This document shows positions 36,063 to 44,910 of a stretch of DNA of 44,910 nt, piece by piece. Position 1 is the stretch's first letter. Each line of letters begins with the position of its first letter. Source of the stretch: Akkermansia muciniphila. Lineage in GTDB: Bacteria; Verrucomicrobiota; Verrucomicrobiia; Verrucomicrobiales; Verrucomicrobiaceae. The notes below the pieces were generated by a model that saw only the letters and a program-made list of their open reading frames with translations, had not been told where the DNA came from and did no database searches. Both the position numbers and the translations under genes were made by a program. Location: positions 1 to 44,910 of the forward strand of contig CAMAZK010000009.1 in assembly GCA_945863205.1 (NCBI GenBank), in the 5' to 3' direction.

Positions 36063-36950
36063 ATGCTCCACGAACTCCTCGCCGCCGCAGACACCTGGCA
36101 AACCGTCAAGGACGGCATTCCCGTGGTGATGGCTCTCATCCTGATCGAGGGCCTGCTGTCCGTGGACAATGCGCTGGCCATCGCCGCGATGGCCTCTCAT
36201 CTCGAAGAGAAGCAGCGCAAGACGGCGATGAACATCGGCTACGCGGGAGCCTACGGATTCCGCATCCTGGCGCTGTTCACCGCGGGGTTCATCATGGACA
36301 ACCACTGGCTGATGCTGGGCGGCTCGCTCTATCTCGTGTGGCTGATGTGCGCACATTTCGCTGAGCAGAGGGATGCCGCCCCGGAGGAGGGGCAGGTGGT
36401 GAATGTCAGTCACCGCAGCTTCGCCAGCACCATCGCGATGATCGCCTTCCTCGACCTGAGCCTGAGCTTTGACAACGTCGTGGCCGCCGTCGCCTTCGCG
36501 CGTGATAGCAAGGTGCTCGTTTACGTCGGCGTGACGCTGGGAATCATCACCCTGCGCATGGTGGCGGGCTACTGCATCAAGCTGCTGGAGCGCCAGCCCT
36601 GGCTGGAGCACACAGCCTTCCTGCTGGTGGGCTTCGTGGGCATGCTGCTGGGTTTCGAGCTGTGGTGGGACCACAGCGTGAAGCAGGTCGTGGACCTGGG
36701 CGGTTTCAAGCTGATCAGCGAGGCGGGCGGCCATTATCACATGGCCAAGGCGGTCAAATTTGCCGGCATCATCGGCATCATGCTCACCCATGTGGCCTAT
36801 GAGAAAAATGCAGTTGTGAAGTCCGTGCTGATGCCGCTGCTCCGCGTGCTCCTGCTGCCGGCCGAGCTCATCGCAGGCATCGTCGGCGGAGTGTTTCTGG
36901 CCGTCTCCTGGCCGTTCCGCGCGGCATGGAAGGCGCTGCGGGCGAAATAA
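36063..36950 (+). CDS. TerC-family integral membrane protein
   Basis: Start MLHELLAAADTWQTV; 'LILIEGLLSVDNALAIAAMASHLEEKQRKTAMNIGYAGAYGFR', 'IAFLDLSLSFDNVVAAVAFA'. Confidence 0.85.
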   Translation: MLHELLAAADTWQTVKDGIPVVMALILIEGLLSVDNALAIAAMASHLEEKQRKTAMNIGYAGAYGFRILALFTAGFIMDNHWLMLGGSLYLVWLMCAHFAEQRDAAPEEGQVVNVSHRSFASTIAMIAFLDLSLSFDNVVAAVAFARDSKVLVYVGVTLGIITLRMVAGYCIKLLERQPWLEHTAFLLVGFVGMLLGFELWWDHSVKQVVDLGGFKLISEAGGHYHMAKAVKFAGIIGIMLTHVAYEKNAVVKSVLMPLLRVLLLPAELIAGIVGGVFLAVSWPFRAAWKALRAK

Positions 36951-37046
36951 GCGTTGCGCCGCCCTGCGCCGCCATTGGTTTCTTCAATGCATGCTCGCGA
37001 ACGGTCGATTGGCCGTTGGTTGGGGCACGACGCATGATCCGCCCGC

Positions 37047-37709
37047 ATGAAAACACGCACCGCATCCCGGATTCCCGTCTGGCTCAAGCTGGCCTACACC
37101 GCCTTCATGGCGGTTTTGATTCCCGTTTACTGGCATCACTACGGTCCCACGAACTTCCTCTACTTCTGTGACATCGCCCTGCTGCTGACACTGGCAGGCA
37201 TCTGGCTGGAAAAGCCGCTGCTCCTATCCCTGCCCGCCGTGGGCATCCTGATGCCCCAGGCCCTGTGGTGCGTGGATTTCCTGGTTCAGTGCTGCGGTTT
37301 CAAGCTGACCGGCATGACGGCCTACATGTTTGACGAGACGAAGCCGCTCTTTCTGCGCGGTCTTTCGCTCTTCCACGGCTGGCTGCCCTTCCTGCTCGTC
37401 TTTCTCGTCTTTCGTGTGGGCTACGACCAGCGTGCGCCCAAAGGCTGGGCGGCGATGGCCATCGGCCTCTGCCTCTCGGCGTATTTCTTTTTCCCCAAAG
37501 CCGGTGAGGTGCTGGCGGACCCGGACCTGCCGCGGAACATCAATTACGTCTTCGGCATGGATGATGCGCAGCCGCAGACCTGGATGAGCCCCGGGCTTTA
37601 TCTGGTGACATGGATCGCACTTCTGGTCATCATCGTGTTCGTGCCGACTCATTTCGTGCTGAAAAAAGTCTGCCCCACTCCGGAACAAGCCGCCGCCAAA
37701 CGCGCATGA
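37047..37709 (+). CDS. Integral membrane protein of unknown function
   Basis: 220 aa, multiple TM segments; stop overlaps ATG of downstream MFS gene (ATGA). Confidence 0.7.
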   Translation: MKTRTASRIPVWLKLAYTAFMAVLIPVYWHHYGPTNFLYFCDIALLLTLAGIWLEKPLLLSLPAVGILMPQALWCVDFLVQCCGFKLTGMTAYMFDETKPLFLRGLSLFHGWLPFLLVFLVFRVGYDQRAPKGWAAMAIGLCLSAYFFFPKAGEVLADPDLPRNINYVFGMDDAQPQTWMSPGLYLVTWIALLVIIVFVPTHFVLKKVCPTPEQAAAKRA

Positions 37710-38980
37710 ACTCCCCATCCCACCCCTCCGATTGGAAACGCGGTTTCTGGAGCCTCATGGGCACGCAGTTTCAGGGCGCGTTCTCTGACAATCTGCTCAA
37801 GCAGCTCGTCATCTTCATCGTGATGGCCCAGCAGTGGCCGAAGGAGAAGCTCGACCGCCTCGTCTCCGACGCCGGCATGTACTTCGCCGTGCCGTTCCTG
37901 CTTTTTTCCATGTTCGGCGGCTGGATGGCCGACCGCTTCAGCAAAGGGCGTGTGATGGTGTGGGTGAAGGTGCTGGAGATCGTCATCATGACCTTCGCGC
38001 TCGTGGCGCTGGCAGTGCAGGACCTCAATCTCCAGCTCGTGAGCATCTGCCTCATGGGTGCGCAGAGCGCCTTCTTCGCCGCGTCGAAGTACGGCTCCCT
38101 GCCGGAACTCGTCCCGGACGACAGGCTCTCCTGGGCCAACGGCATCATCGAGATGTTGACCTTCCTGGCCGCGATTTTTGGCACACTGGCCGCCGGCTTG
38201 ATGGCGAACGCTTTCCCCGGCAGCTCGCCCTGGCCGGGCATCATCCTGGTCACGCTGTCCATCCTCGGCTGGTGGATGAGCACCGGCATCACCCGCATCC
38301 CAGCGGCCAGTCCTGACAAGCCGCTGCGGCTGAACTTCCTTGGCGAGCTGTGGCGTGAATTCCGCTGGATGAAGAAGGACCGCGACCTGTGGCGGGCGAA
38401 TCTCGGCAACACCGGCTTCTTCTTCGTCGCCGTGCTGGTGCAGATGAACCTGCTGCTCTACGCCCAGCAGATTCTGAAGGTCGATCCGCTGGAAAACAGC
38501 GTGCTGCAGGTCGCGCTCGCCATCGGCATGGCCGTCGGTAGCGTGCTCGCGGGCAAACTGAGCGGAGACCACATCGAGTATGGACTGGTTCCCGTCGGAG
38601 CCTTCCTGATGGCGGTCATGGGGCTGGTTATGGGCATGGAGGGCGTCGGAAAATCGGTCTTCACCATCTGTCTGAGCCTGCTTGGGATCGGCGGTGGCTT
38701 CTTCATCGTGCCGATCACCGCGGTGCTGCAGCACCAGCCGCCTGCGGATCGCAAAGGCGCGGTGCAGGGGGCCGCCTCCTGGCTCTCATGGGTCGGCATC
38801 AGCCTGGCGGCCGTGCTGCAGGGCGAACTCAGCCTGCGCCTGCACTGGACGCCCGGGCAGATCTTCTGGTTCTGCGCCGCCTGTGCCGCCGGGATCGGCG
38901 TCTATGTGACTTTGACCCGTCCCGGAGCGCTGCCCGCATTGATCCGGCGCTGGACGCATGGGCGTATCAATGCCGAATGA
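37706..38980 (+). CDS. MFS transporter, lysophospholipid-transporter (LplT)-like
   Basis: 'FWSLMGTQFQGAFSDNLLKQLVIFIV', 'FSMFGGWMADRFSKGRVMVWVK', 'MGAQSAFFAASKYGSLPELVPDDRLSWANGIIEM'. Confidence 0.82.
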   Translation: MNSPSHPSDWKRGFWSLMGTQFQGAFSDNLLKQLVIFIVMAQQWPKEKLDRLVSDAGMYFAVPFLLFSMFGGWMADRFSKGRVMVWVKVLEIVIMTFALVALAVQDLNLQLVSICLMGAQSAFFAASKYGSLPELVPDDRLSWANGIIEMLTFLAAIFGTLAAGLMANAFPGSSPWPGIILVTLSILGWWMSTGITRIPAASPDKPLRLNFLGELWREFRWMKKDRDLWRANLGNTGFFFVAVLVQMNLLLYAQQILKVDPLENSVLQVALAIGMAVGSVLAGKLSGDHIEYGLVPVGAFLMAVMGLVMGMEGVGKSVFTICLSLLGIGGGFFIVPITAVLQHQPPADRKGAVQGAASWLSWVGISLAAVLQGELSLRLHWTPGQIFWFCAACAAGIGVYVTLTRPGALPALIRRWTHGRINAE

Positions 38981-38994
38981 CGCCGCCTCGAAGG

Positions 38995-39029
38995 ATTCGT
39001 CATTCTGAATTCATCATTCGTCATTCATG
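38995..39029 (+). repeat. Heptanucleotide tandem repeat (5 imperfect units) ending in a start codon
   Basis: attcgtc|attctga|attcatc|attcgtc|attcATG; the last unit contains the ATG of the glycosyltransferase gene. Confidence 0.8.
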
Positions 39030-40268
39030 CCTCACATCCTCCTCCTCCCCTTCGGCAGTGCCGGCGATGTCTTTCCCTTCATCTGGCTGGGGCGGCAGCT
39101 CATGGCGCGTGGACACCGCGTGACGATGATCACGGCCTGCTTGTTTGAGGAGCATGCACGAAAAGCGGGGCTGAATTTCATCCCGCTCGGCGAGAAAGAT
39201 GAATTCGAGTCCATGATCCGCGATCCGCGCATCTGGAAGCTCGGCCACGGCACGAAGGTCGTGTTCGATTTCGCCGCAAAGTCCGTGGAGCCGTATCTCG
39301 CGGCCATCGAGAGCTGCGGGAAGGTCGATCTGATGCTCGCGCCTGTGACCGCTTTTGCCGGGCGGCTTGCCCGTGAAAAGCATGGCGTTCCGTTGATCAC
39401 CGTGCACCTGCAGCCGGCCGTTTTCCTCAGCGCACACGAGACGCCGCTGCTGCATCCCGCCATGCGCCTGCTGCGTGCGGTGCCGGTGTGGTTCAAACGC
39501 CTCCTGTTCTCGCTGCCGAACCCGGTGGATCTCTTCGCACTGCCGAAAGTCCGCCGCATCTGCGAAGCAAACGACGTCAAACCGCCACGCAGCCTGTGGC
39601 GTGAGTGGTGGGACTCGCCGGATGGTGTGCTGGCGCTGTTTCCCGAGTGGTTCGCGAAACCGCAGCCCGACTGGCCGACGAACCTGCTGCAATGGACCTT
39701 TCCACTCGAAGATCTCGCGACCGAGCAGGCGCTCACGCCGGAGTTGCAGGCGTTTTTGGCGAGCGGCGAGCGTCCGGTCGTCTTCACCCCCGGCAGCGCG
39801 AACGTTCAGGCGTCCCGCTTCTTCGCCGTCGCTGCTGAAGCCGTGCACCGCATCGGCTGCCGGGCGGTGTTTGTCACCCGCGATCCGGGGCAGGTACCGC
39901 AAGACCTGCCCGCCAGCATTTTGACCGTCGAATACGCGCCCTTCAGCACGCTGCTGAAGCATGCATCGGCCTTTGTTCACCACGGCGGCATCGGCACGCT
40001 GTCCCAGGGCTTCGCCGCCGGGGTCCCGCAGCTCGTTATGTTCATGGCCCACGATCAGCCGGACAATGCGGATCGTCTGGAGCGGCTCGGCGCCGGCATC
40101 GGCCTGAGCGTGCGGCAGTTCAAGCCGGAGCGGGTCGCGAACACCCTCCGGCAGCTGCTGCAAGGTGCAAATTCACGTGCCTCGGCGGCAAAATGCCGTG
40201 CTCGGATTTTAGAAGCTCCTGAGATCGACGTTTTGATGCGATGGATCGAGAGCCGCAGCAAGAATTGA
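39027..40268 (+). CDS. UDP-glucosyltransferase-like (GT1 family) glycosyltransferase
   Basis: 'MPHILLLPFGSAGDVFPFIWLGRQLMARGHRVTMIT' and acceptor/donor motif 'FVHHGGIGTLSQGFAAGVPQLVMFMAHDQPDNADRLERLGAGIGL'. Confidence 0.88.
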   Translation: MPHILLLPFGSAGDVFPFIWLGRQLMARGHRVTMITACLFEEHARKAGLNFIPLGEKDEFESMIRDPRIWKLGHGTKVVFDFAAKSVEPYLAAIESCGKVDLMLAPVTAFAGRLAREKHGVPLITVHLQPAVFLSAHETPLLHPAMRLLRAVPVWFKRLLFSLPNPVDLFALPKVRRICEANDVKPPRSLWREWWDSPDGVLALFPEWFAKPQPDWPTNLLQWTFPLEDLATEQALTPELQAFLASGERPVVFTPGSANVQASRFFAVAAEAVHRIGCRAVFVTRDPGQVPQDLPASILTVEYAPFSTLLKHASAFVHHGGIGTLSQGFAAGVPQLVMFMAHDQPDNADRLERLGAGIGLSVRQFKPERVANTLRQLLQGANSRASAAKCRARILEAPEIDVLMRWIESRSKN

Positions 40269-41623
40269 ACCCGCACGCGCAGCCCGAACGCCGCTTCGGC
40301 ATGCTGCAAGCCACGGCATTGAACATGTCGAACATGCTCGGCGCGGGGCCGTTCATCACGATTCCGGCGCTGATGATGACGATGGGCGGGCCGCAGTCGA
40401 TGCTGGGCTGGGGCGTGGCCCTCATCGTGGCGCTGGCGGACGGACTCGTGTGGAGCGAGCTCGGCGCGGCGCTGCAGAAGTCCGGCGGATCGTATGTCTA
40501 TCTGCGGGAAGGCTACGGCCGTGAGAAATGGGGCCGTTTCATGGGCTTCCTCTTCATCTGGCAGTTCATCCTCAGCGGCCCGCTGGAGCTGGCGACGGCC
40601 TACGTGGGCGTGGCGCAGTATCTGCAGCCGCTGTGGCCGCAGAGCAGCGACTTCACGCGGCTGTGCGCGGGTGCGGGTGTGGGCCTGTTGGTGATCTTCC
40701 TGCTTTATCGGCGCATCGAATCCATCGGTCGCATCACAGTGGCGCTTTGGGCGGGCGCACTGCTGGCGATGGGCGTCGTGATCGTCACCGGCGTGATGCA
40801 CTTCGACGCGAAGCTGGCCTTCGACTTCCCCGATGACGCGTGGCAGTTCGACACGACGAAGTGGATCGCCCTGGGCGCAGCGGCGCGGATCGGCATGTAC
40901 GACTACCTCGGCTACTACGACATCTGCTTCATCGGCGACGAGGTGAAGAAGCCGGGGCGCGTCATTCCGCGTGCGGTGATGCTCAGCCTGGTGCTGGTGG
41001 CGCTGATCTACTTTGCGGTGAATCTCTCGATCATCGGCGTCGTGCCTTGGCGTGAGTTCGCGACGGAGGAAGGGGTGGGCAAACCGGTGGTGACGATGAT
41101 GATGACGAAGATCTACGGAGGCGACTTTGCGCAGCTCTTCACCGTGCTGGTGCTGTGGACGATGGTGGCCTGCTGTTTCGCCATGCTGCTGGGCTATTCG
41201 CGCATTCCGTATGCGGCGGCGCGTGACGGCAGCTTCTTCAAGGTCTTCGGTCGCCTGCATCCGCGTCTCGGCTTTCCGCACGTGTCCTTGGTCGTCGTCG
41301 GGCTCATCGCCGCTGCGGCCACCTTTGTGAAGCTGGGCACGCTGATCGACGCGCTGCTCACCACACGCATCGTGGTGCAGTTCGCCGGGCAGATCGGCGC
41401 CCTGGTGATGCTGCGGCGTCTGAAGCCGGAGATGGAGCGGCCCTTCCGCATGTGGCTCTATCCGCTGCCCGCGCTGCTGGCCCTGCTCGGCTGGATTTAT
41501 CTGCTGGTGACGACGGATCGCGTGTTGCTGGGCTACGGGGCGCTCGCCCTCCTGGCTGGAAGCGGCGTCTTCGTGCTCTGGAGCCGGAAGACGCGCACGT
41601 GGCCCTTCGCGGAGGCGAAGTGA
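40241..41623 (+). CDS. APC-superfamily amino acid permease
   Basis: 'LNMSNMLGAGPFITIPALM', 'LVWSELGAALQKSGGSYVYLREGYGREKWGRFMGFLFIWQFI', 12-TM-like profile; overlaps upstream gene by 28 bp. Confidence 0.85.
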   Translation: MDREPQQELNPHAQPERRFGMLQATALNMSNMLGAGPFITIPALMMTMGGPQSMLGWGVALIVALADGLVWSELGAALQKSGGSYVYLREGYGREKWGRFMGFLFIWQFILSGPLELATAYVGVAQYLQPLWPQSSDFTRLCAGAGVGLLVIFLLYRRIESIGRITVALWAGALLAMGVVIVTGVMHFDAKLAFDFPDDAWQFDTTKWIALGAAARIGMYDYLGYYDICFIGDEVKKPGRVIPRAVMLSLVLVALIYFAVNLSIIGVVPWREFATEEGVGKPVVTMMMTKIYGGDFAQLFTVLVLWTMVACCFAMLLGYSRIPYAAARDGSFFKVFGRLHPRLGFPHVSLVVVGLIAAAATFVKLGTLIDALLTTRIVVQFAGQIGALVMLRRLKPEMERPFRMWLYPLPALLALLGWIYLLVTTDRVLLGYGALALLAGSGVFVLWSRKTRTWPFAEAK

Positions 41624-41663
41624 CCGCTTGATTTCCCGCGGCGTCTCCGATCTAATCGCTGCC

Positions 41664-42251
41664 ATGACGCGTCTTCTCGCCCTCCTGCTGCTTTGTACCG
41701 CCTTTCTTCATGCCGAGGAGATTGATTCTGCGGACGACACCATCGTGCTCGGCAAACGCGTGGGCTTGATCAAGCCCGGGATGGCCGCTGCGGACATCGA
41801 GAAGGCTTACGGAAAGGGAAATCTCAAGAATATGGACCTGCCCGGCCCGGAGGGCTCCACCTTTCCCGGGGCCAAGCTGTTCGAAGGCACCGACCGCGAA
41901 CTGGAGATCGTCTGGGACCCGGATCAGGAGGACAAGAAGATCGTCTTTGATGTGCGCATCCTGGGCACGGCATGGAAGTTTGAAAACGGACTCAAGGCCG
42001 GCATGACGATCGAGGAGGTCGAGAAGATCAACGGTAAGCCCTTCAAGGTGGCCGGCTTCAGCTGGGACTACGGCGGCTACGCCAACTTCGGAGGCGGCAA
42101 GCTGGCCGGCAAGGTGAGCCTTCGATTCAATCCGAGCACCGATGACATCCCCGACTACTTGCAGGGCGACAAGGAGATCTCCTCCACGGACAAAAAACTC
42201 CGCGCGGTGAAGCCCGTGGTCGAGGAGATGATCACCGTCTTCATGAAGTGA
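41664..42251 (+). CDS. Secreted hypothetical protein (195 aa)
   Basis: Start MTRLLALLLLCTAFLHAEEIDSADDTIVLGKRVGLIKPGMAAADIEKAYG (signal peptide). Confidence 0.7.
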   Translation: MTRLLALLLLCTAFLHAEEIDSADDTIVLGKRVGLIKPGMAAADIEKAYGKGNLKNMDLPGPEGSTFPGAKLFEGTDRELEIVWDPDQEDKKIVFDVRILGTAWKFENGLKAGMTIEEVEKINGKPFKVAGFSWDYGGYANFGGGKLAGKVSLRFNPSTDDIPDYLQGDKEISSTDKKLRAVKPVVEEMITVFMK

Positions 42252-42975
42252 GCGGATAGATGCGGACATCCACGCCGGCGGAGCCGATGACATGATCCGG
42301 CGGCCGCTGCGGATCGGCGAAACCCGCCTGGAGCAAAGGTTCCAAGTTCCAGGCTTCAAGTTTCACGTTTGCCAACGGGTACGGCGTGTGGTGCACCTGG
42401 CCACAGCGGATGCCGCGTGGCGTTTGTGAGAAGAGCAGGTAGCGCTCGGCGAGGAAGAATTCGAGTGAGCCGGGTTCAGCGGGATGGGTTTCGCGCGCGA
42501 GTTGATAGCGGAAGCGTGATCCGGTCGCTTCGCCCCGTCGGTGGCAGGTGTAGTCGATCCAGCCGTCCGAAATCGAAGCCTGCATCCGCGCATGCTGATA
42601 CGGCAGATGGAAAAAGGTGCGCGCGGTCCAGACGGCGAGCGCTTGATCGCAGTCGAGCGAGTAGAACCACACGCCTGCGCGGCCCTGCTCATCGTGAACA
42701 TAGGTGCGGACATTGAGTTCAAGAAAGTTGCTGACGCCCGGCACAGAGGGGCAGAAGCGCGGGCGGACGCCGCGCATGAAGAACGGCACGATCGCCAGCC
42801 ACGCGTCACCTTGAAACGTGTCCACGAACAGGCCCGGCGGCAGAGTGCGCTGAATCTCCTCCGCGTCCCAGCGCCAGTGCAGGAAAGCCAGCCTCTCCCA
42901 CCGCTGCAGCATCACATGAGCGCACGAAGGACGCTCGCGAACGGCGAGTCGGGACTCTGGCGTGGGAGACGGCAT
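42241..42975 (-). CDS. YqjF-like DUF2071 protein
   Basis: 'WERLAFLHWRWDAEEIQRTLPPGLFVDTFQGDAWLAIVPFFMRGVRPR', 'FLELNVRTYV', 'GVWFYSLDC'. Start assigned at MPSPTPESR. Confidence 0.85.
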   Translation of the reverse strand: MPSPTPESRLAVRERPSCAHVMLQRWERLAFLHWRWDAEEIQRTLPPGLFVDTFQGDAWLAIVPFFMRGVRPRFCPSVPGVSNFLELNVRTYVHDEQGRAGVWFYSLDCDQALAVWTARTFFHLPYQHARMQASISDGWIDYTCHRRGEATGSRFRYQLARETHPAEPGSLEFFLAERYLLFSQTPRGIRCGQVHHTPYPLANVKLEAWNLEPLLQAGFADPQRPPDHVIGSAGVDVRIYPLTS

Positions 42976-43032
42976 GCATGAAGGATACGCCTGAAATGAC
43001 GGCCTTGCGCCTTTCACATTCGTTCTTCAGTC

Positions 43033-43575
43033 ATGCGCACTCGATCATCGGCCCTTGCCGTCCTGCTTTTCTCCGTCCTCGTCAGTTCCTGCACCTCCAT
43101 GAAACCCGCCCCGCTGAAAACCGTGCCTCACGTCGATTTGAACCGGTATGCGGGCGACTGGTATGTCTTCTCTCACATTCCCTACTCGCTGGAGAAGGGG
43201 AAGGTTGGGACGCTGGACCGCTACGCCCTGCGGCCTGACGGCAAGATGGACAACATCTTCCTCTTCCGCCGCGGCAGCCTCGATGCTCCGCTGGAGCAGT
43301 GGAAAGGGGTGGCCTGGGTTCACAACAAGAGCACCAACGCCGAATGGCGCGTCCAGTTCGTCTGGCCGCTGCGGGTGCCGTATCTCATCATCGACCTCGA
43401 TCCGGACTACCAGTGGAGCGTGATTGGCTATCCGAACCGCAAGCTCGCCTGGGTGCTCAGCCGCAAGCCGGTGCTCGATGAAAAAACCTATCGCGGCATC
43501 CTGGAGCGGATGGCAAAGCAGGGCTATGACACGCGCCTGCTGGCGAAGGTGCCTCAGCGGACCGCTGACAGGTGA
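43033..43575 (+). CDS. Lipocalin (Blc-like outer-membrane lipoprotein)
   Basis: 'LLFSVLVSSCTS' lipobox; 'VDLNRYAGDWYVFSHIPYSLEKG', 'WVLSRKPVLDEKTYRGILERMAKQGYDTRLL'. Confidence 0.88.
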   Translation: MRTRSSALAVLLFSVLVSSCTSMKPAPLKTVPHVDLNRYAGDWYVFSHIPYSLEKGKVGTLDRYALRPDGKMDNIFLFRRGSLDAPLEQWKGVAWVHNKSTNAEWRVQFVWPLRVPYLIIDLDPDYQWSVIGYPNRKLAWVLSRKPVLDEKTYRGILERMAKQGYDTRLLAKVPQRTADR

Positions 43576-43668
43576 TGACCACATGCCGGAAAAAGTTTTG
43601 TTCTTGGTGGCTTGGGGTCACAGTTGCTCGTCACGGCCTGACAAGCTGGAGGTTCTTGACAAACTCTA

Positions 43669-43990
43669 CCGAACGCCGAAGCGGAAACGCTTGAAGTGAG
43701 CATCGCCGTTGATGTTTGAAGGCCAACGGCCTTCTGTAACAAAGCGAAGAGTTGCGCTGCGAAGCGGCGCTACCCTGGTTTATGACGCGACGGCCGGCAG
43801 GAACGCCGAAGGTGTTCCGCATCTGCCGGGGGCCAGAGCCGGTGCGGAACACCTTTGGCGTTCCGGGCTTTGACGTCGCCTTTCTCCAGGGTAGCCTCGA
43901 CGAGACTCGGCAATCCTTCGCTATGATTCGAAAGCCCCTTTTGGGCTTATGCCTGGCGCGCCAAAGGCAAAGCATCATCCCGACGACGCA
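43669..43990. repeat. Hairpin-rich palindromic intergenic region
   Basis: 43800-43821 GGAACGCCGAAGGTGTTCCGCA pairs with 43843-43864 TGCGGAACACCTTTGGCGTTCC (one G:T-type mismatch); outer arms GCTACCCTGG (43769-43778) and CCAGGGTAGC (43886-43895). Also AAGGCC-AAC-GGCCTT and AAGCCC-CTTTT-GGGCTT. Confidence 0.75.
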
Positions 43991-44017
43991 TCCGAATGAA
44001 GAGTGGTTGATGAACCC

Positions 44018-44248
44018 TTAATGCGGCGTCACGAACAACGCTCTGTCTGATGGCTCCTCGGCAGATGCGCGGCGAGCTGCCTCACGCTCGATCTGCCAGC
44101 GAAGCCACGCACGGCGCAGAAAATTTGCGGCATGCAGTTCGTGGGCGCGCTTGTGCAGCAGCTCCGCTCGAATCTCGTGTTTCCGTTGCTCCTGAAATGA
44201 TTCGCGGCCATCCACAATGAAGCGCAGATGGCCGCGAGAAGTGTTCAT
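44018..44248 (-). CDS. Hypothetical protein (76 aa)
   Basis: MNTSRGHLRFIVDGRESFQEQRKHEIRAELLHKRAHELHAANFLRRAWLRWQIEREAARRASAEEPSDRALFVTPH; upstream of repeat region. Confidence 0.45.
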   Translation of the reverse strand: MNTSRGHLRFIVDGRESFQEQRKHEIRAELLHKRAHELHAANFLRRAWLRWQIEREAARRASAEEPSDRALFVTPH

Positions 44249-44262
44249 GGGATGAAAGCGGT

Positions 44263-44910
44263 TTACGCAAACAGCTTCGTCACCGGCTTGGCCTTCACCA
44301 GTTCGCGCGGCTGATTGAGATGATTGTAAACAATCGTCTCGGGGTCGATGCCGACGGCGTGGTAGATGGTGGCGAGGAGTTCGGTCGGATGCACGGCGTC
44401 TTCGACGGGCGCGGAGCCGGTGGCGTCGGATTTGCCGTGAATGTAGCCGCGCTTGATGCCGGCACCGCCGACGACGGCGGTGTAGCAGTAAGGCCAGTGA
44501 TCGCGACCGTCGGCGCTGTTGCCGTTGCCGCTGGTGGACACGCCTTTTTCCGGGCTGCGGCCGAATTCACCGAGGACGACGACGATGGTTTCGTCGAGCA
44601 GGCCGGTGGCGTCGAGATCGGAGAACAGAGCGCTGAGGCCCTGGTCGAGCATGGGGCCGCTTTGGTTCTTCATGCGCTGCGTGAGGCCGACGTGGTGGTC
44701 CCAGCTGTGATTGTCCGAGTTCGCGACCTTGGGCCAGATGACTTCGACGACGCGCGTGCCAGCTTCGAGCAGACGACGGGCCAGCAGGCAGCTTTGACCA
44801 AAGGTGTTGCGGCCGTAGCGGTCGCGCAGGTTTTCGGGTTCGCGGTCGAGAGCGAAGGCATCACGGGCGCGGCCGCTGGAGATGAGGTTCAAGGCCTGGC
44901 TGTAGTAGCT
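44263..44910 (-). CDS. DUF1501-family protein (C-terminal part, runs off window)
   Basis: '[31 protein letters not shown]', '[20 protein letters not shown]...[31 protein letters not shown]...[18 protein letters not shown]', typical DUF1501. Confidence 0.9.
   Translation of the reverse strand, partial: SYYSQALNLISSGRARDAFALDREPENLRDRYGRNTFGQSCLLARRLLEAGTRVVEVIWPKVANSDNHSWDHHVGLTQRMKNQSGPMLDQGLSALFSDLDATGLLDETIVVVLGEFGRSPEKGVSTSGNGNSADGRDHWPYCYTAVVGGAGIKRGYIHGKSDATGSAPVEDAVHPTELLATIYHAVGIDPETIVYNHLNQPRELVKAKPVTKLFA

Noticed and set aside
40055-41665. 536-aa minus-strand ORF over the APC permease
   Set aside because: His/Gln/Arg-rich antisense shadow; the permease is well supported.
43583-43699. 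38-aa ORF after the lipocalin (MPEKVLFLVAWGHSCSSRPDKLEVLDKLYRTPKRKRLK)
   Set aside because: Too short, no recognisable features, merges into the palindromic repeat region; insufficient support.
43752-44021. ORFs inside the palindromic region (43752-44021 + and 43631-43978 -)
   Set aside because: Coding potential is explained by translated palindromes (for example GTPKVFRICRGPEPVRNTFGVPG is a reading of the inverted repeat).

Overview
High-GC bacterial chromosomal window. It looks like Verrucomicrobiota (Prosthecobacter-like); this is inferred from the ECF-sigma/Ser-Thr-kinase pair, DUF1501 and DUF5069 proteins and overall gene style, not from a marker gene. No rRNA, CRISPR array, integrase or intact transposase was seen. 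From left to right: the end of a type IV secretion (VirB2/VirB3/VirB4-like plus lipoprotein) operon; an ECF sigma factor divergent from a Ser/Thr kinase carrying C-type-lectin-like and lamin-tail-like extracytoplasmic domains; a second Zn-ribbon Ser/Thr kinase; an amidase-patatin-DUF5069 operon; housekeeping genes (rluD-like, leuC, gluQ, hemL, Nif3-like, Mpg, a tRNA-Ser); three toxin-antitoxin-like modules (HicAB, ParE-like, PIN/Phd-like); and transporters (DAACS symporter, P1B-4-like metal ATPase, TerC-like, LplT-like MFS, APC permease). The most striking anomaly is at 32.5-34.3 kb. The last ~271 bp of the metal ATPase gene is repeated 1484 bp downstream with about 14 differences by hand count, all synonymous. 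The two copies bracket a PIN/Phd TA module and a truncated ORF remnant. Other structural finds are a MITE-like 261-bp element with 29-bp perfect inverted repeats (27903-28163), a hairpin-dense intergenic region (43.67-44.0 kb), and a heptanucleotide tandem repeat running into a start codon (38995-39029). All homology calls come from motif recognition without database searches.
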